Positions 6,629 to 7,811 of a DNA stretch of 7,811 bases are shown here, piece by piece. Position 1 is the stretch's first letter. Every line of letters starts with the position of its first letter. The position numbers and the translations under genes are program-made. Source of the stretch: Candidatus Nanoarchaeia archaeon (GTDB lineage Archaea > Nanobdellota > Nanobdellia > Tiddalikarchaeales > Tiddalikarchaeaceae); contig JAQVLH010000050.1 of assembly GCA_028704265.1 (NCBI GenBank), forward strand, positions 1 to 7,811, read 5' to 3'. The notes beneath the pieces were generated by a model. That model was given only the letters and a program-made list of their open reading frames with translations. It was not told the origin of the DNA and made no database searches.

Positions 6629-6657
6629 TGTTAAAAGTAATTCATTTTATGATTCTT
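6615..6657 (+). repeat. 43-bp direct repeat, right copy
   Basis: This matches 6004-6046 at 41 of 43 positions. It overlaps the last codons of the 149-aa gene and restarts a short frame (ATG 6621, MISVKSNSFYDS then unrelated hydrophobic residues, TAA at 6690-6692). No promoter precedes that frame, so it looks like a leftover of a partial duplication rather than a gene. Confidence 0.85.
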
Positions 6658-6658
6658 A

Positions 6659-6665
6659 TTTTTTT
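6659..6665 (+). terminator. Possible T-run terminator after the 149-aa gene
   Basis: Seven consecutive T on the plus strand lie 31 bases after the TAG of the 149-aa gene and before the next promoter. Archaeal RNA polymerase can terminate at such T-runs. T-runs are common in this AT-rich DNA, so the call rests on position. Confidence 0.35.
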
Positions 6666-6694
6666 ATTATAACATTTATTGCTTTTTCATAAAA

Positions 6695-6702
6695 CTTTTT
6701 AA
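6695..6702 (+). promoter_or_regulatory. TATA box of the pilin-like gene
   Basis: CTTTTTAA has the same core as the box at 1104-1113 and is centred about 29 nt before the ATG at 6728. The predicted mRNA would have a leader of only a few bases or none. No Shine-Dalgarno sequence is seen before the ATG. Confidence 0.6.
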
Positions 6703-6727
6703 TTGCTGAAAAACTTATTTTTAGTTA

Positions 6728-7621
6728 ATGAATAAAGGCCAAGTTAGTATTTTAGGAGTAGTTATTCTTACAGGCATAGTTATGGGATTGGTTAGTGTGA
6801 CTTATGTTTGGGCTGGACCACTAATTACTAAGAATATTGATAAAGCGAATGTTAATAGCGTTATTAGTTTTATGAATAATTTAAATGAGGATATATTATA
6901 CGTTGCAAGCACTGGAAGCAGCAGGGTTATAAGTGCTAGTTTAGGTGAAGCGAGTTTCATAATAGATGCTGAGAATAATCAGGTAATAATTGAAATGAGC
7001 TCTTCAGTTCCTATGATTAACAGTGTCACTGAATCGCCTATTAATTTTCATGAACTAGCCACTAAAAGGGAGAATTTTGACACTAATGCTTCATTAATTG
7101 ATTCAACTACTCAATTATCCGGATATGATTCAACATCTTATTATAGCATTGTAGCTTTAGCTGAAGGTAATTATAACGCTAGTTTGTTTAAGAATTCAAC
7201 CTCTTCTAATTTTGATTTACTATGCATTTGGAATAGTTCTATAACTAAACTTACTGATTGCGCAAATGTTGGCCAAACCATTTCAGTACAAGGAACTACT
7301 TACGAAGTGGTTTACATTAATAGCACTGGAAGCAACGCCTTATTTATTGGAGGTTTAGTTGAAAATAAAGGAATATTCGGATTAGAGCCTTCAGGCATTC
7401 TTAGCGGAAAAGGATTCAATAGTAATAATAAAGAATATATTACTCTATATTTAAAATACAGGGGTTTAGTTAGCGATGATAATGTTGATTTTAAAATCTT
7501 TATTGACTGCTCAAATAATTGCGCTTTTTCAAATGAGAATAAAAATTTTGTAATTTCAAGAACTAATATAGTTAGAGGCAGCGGTTACGTTTACACTTAC
7601 ATAAATATTGAGGTTGATTAA
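6728..7621 (+). CDS. Class III signal peptide (archaeal pilin-like) secreted protein, 297 aa
   Basis: The N-terminus MNKGQVSILG is a classic archaeal prepilin signal: a short basic stretch, Gly4, then Gln5 as the expected first mature residue, followed by a hydrophobic helix to about residue 30. Prepilin peptidases of the PibD/EppA/FlaK type cleave such signals between Gly and Gln, and the helix then anchors the protein in the membrane or packs in a pilus core. The remainder looks extracellular. It is Ser/Thr/Asn-rich and beta-like, with possible N-glycosylation sequons at 120, 150, 156, 169 and 198. Its four Cys (166, 178, 261, 265) could form two disulfides. At 297 aa it is longer than most structural pilins, so it may be a minor pilin or a surface protein using the same export route. 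Its own TATA box suggests independent transcription. Confidence 0.88.
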   Translation: MNKGQVSILGVVILTGIVMGLVSVTYVWAGPLITKNIDKANVNSVISFMNNLNEDILYVASTGSSRVISASLGEASFIIDAENNQVIIEMSSSVPMINSVTESPINFHELATKRENFDTNASLIDSTTQLSGYDSTSYYSIVALAEGNYNASLFKNSTSSNFDLLCIWNSSITKLTDCANVGQTISVQGTTYEVVYINSTGSNALFIGGLVENKGIFGLEPSGILSGKGFNSNNKEYITLYLKYRGLVSDDNVDFKIFIDCSNNCAFSNENKNFVISRTNIVRGSGYVYTYINIEVD

Positions 7622-7811
7622 GAAGTTGATTCTTAGAACTATTGGAAAAAAACTTAGAAGAGCAAGACAATCAGATGGGGGGCAGGAAGAAAACGAAACC
7701 CTGGTTGTTTCAAGATTTACAACTCTTCCAGTTAGCAATAAATTACTGATTCGCCTTACATTCCATATTCTCAGCAATTTAAAGGAGGAAGCAATAAAGA
7801 AGTTTATATTG
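7614..7811 (+). CDS. Partial open frame at the right edge, uncertain
   Basis: A frame starting at TTG 7614, overlapping the end of the pilin-like gene (TTGATTAA), stays open for 66 codons to the window end. It reads LIKKLILRTIGKKLRRARQ and onward: basic at first, then mixed. Another TTG start is possible at 7626. I do not recognise the product. G+C by hand count of 7621-7811 is about 35%, above the rest of the window, which makes a chance open frame more likely here. An AAAGGAGG at 7783-7790 region lies within the frame and has no start codon close behind it. It could be a co-transcribed partner of the pilin-like gene, but support is weak. Confidence 0.4.
   Translation, partial: MIKKLILRTIGKKLRRARQSDGGQEENETLVVSRFTTLPVSNKLLIRLTFHILSNLKEEAIKKFIL

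Noticed and set aside
6004..6657. Insertion sequence or integrated element bounded by the 43-bp repeat
   Set aside because: No transposase, integrase or terminal inverted repeats were found, and the repeat consists of coding sequence from the 54-aa ORF.
7556..7777. Minus-strand open frame of 73 codons
   Set aside because: It overlaps the end of the pilin-like gene and has no promoter or recognisable features.
1..7811. CRISPR array, tRNA or rRNA genes
   Set aside because: No regularly spaced short repeats and no tRNA- or rRNA-like sequence were noticed when reading both strands. The only repeats are the two pairs reported.

Overview
The window looks like a piece of an archaeal genome, most likely a DPANN-type archaeon (Woesearchaeota/Pacearchaeota-like; the lineage is an inference). 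Three things support this. The DNA is extremely AT-rich and its proteins are rich in Lys, Asn and Ile. Archaeal TATA-like boxes sit about 24-29 nt upstream of start codons, so most first genes would be leaderless. One secreted protein begins with an archaeal class III (prepilin-type) signal peptide. TAA, TAG and TGA are all used as stops, so the genetic code appears standard.

Layout. (1) Positions 1-1009, minus strand: a 5'-truncated gene of a charged helical family that runs off the left edge. (2) 1136-1909, plus strand: an unrecognised 257-aa gene with a clear leaderless promoter. (3) 5846-1906, minus strand: an apparent operon of a 726-aa, a 299-aa and a 279-aa protein, all charged, helical and without membrane segments. 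The first pair overlap by ATGA. The second pair lie in the same frame, separated by one TAA stop and seven sense codons. (4) 6010-6628, plus strand: a 54-aa ORF followed by a 149-aa helical ORF, bracketed by a 43-bp direct repeat. (5) 6728-7621, plus strand: a pilin-like secreted protein. (6) 7614 to the right edge: a partial open frame of uncertain reality.

The most notable signal is in parts 1-3. Positions 1-801 and 2115-2915 are direct copies with about 25 mismatches in 801 bp and no indels by hand alignment. The identity ends abruptly inside a coding frame. Beyond the boundary the two copies are still recognisably homologous at protein level but strongly diverged. Copy 1 reads straight through the codon that is TAA in copy 2. 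The ancestral gene was therefore probably one protein of nearly 590 aa, now split in copy 2, while copy 1 has lost its 5' end. A truncated copy beside a full-length locus, with a near-identical 3' part and a diverged 5' part, fits recent duplication or gene conversion. It could be a sequence-shuffling cassette system, but that last step is inference. A second, smaller duplication (43 bp, 6004-6046 and 6615-6657) re-creates the start of the 54-aa ORF after the 149-aa gene. This locus therefore seems prone to partial duplications.

None of the charged helical proteins could be assigned to a known family from sequence alone. They are described structurally, without a function.
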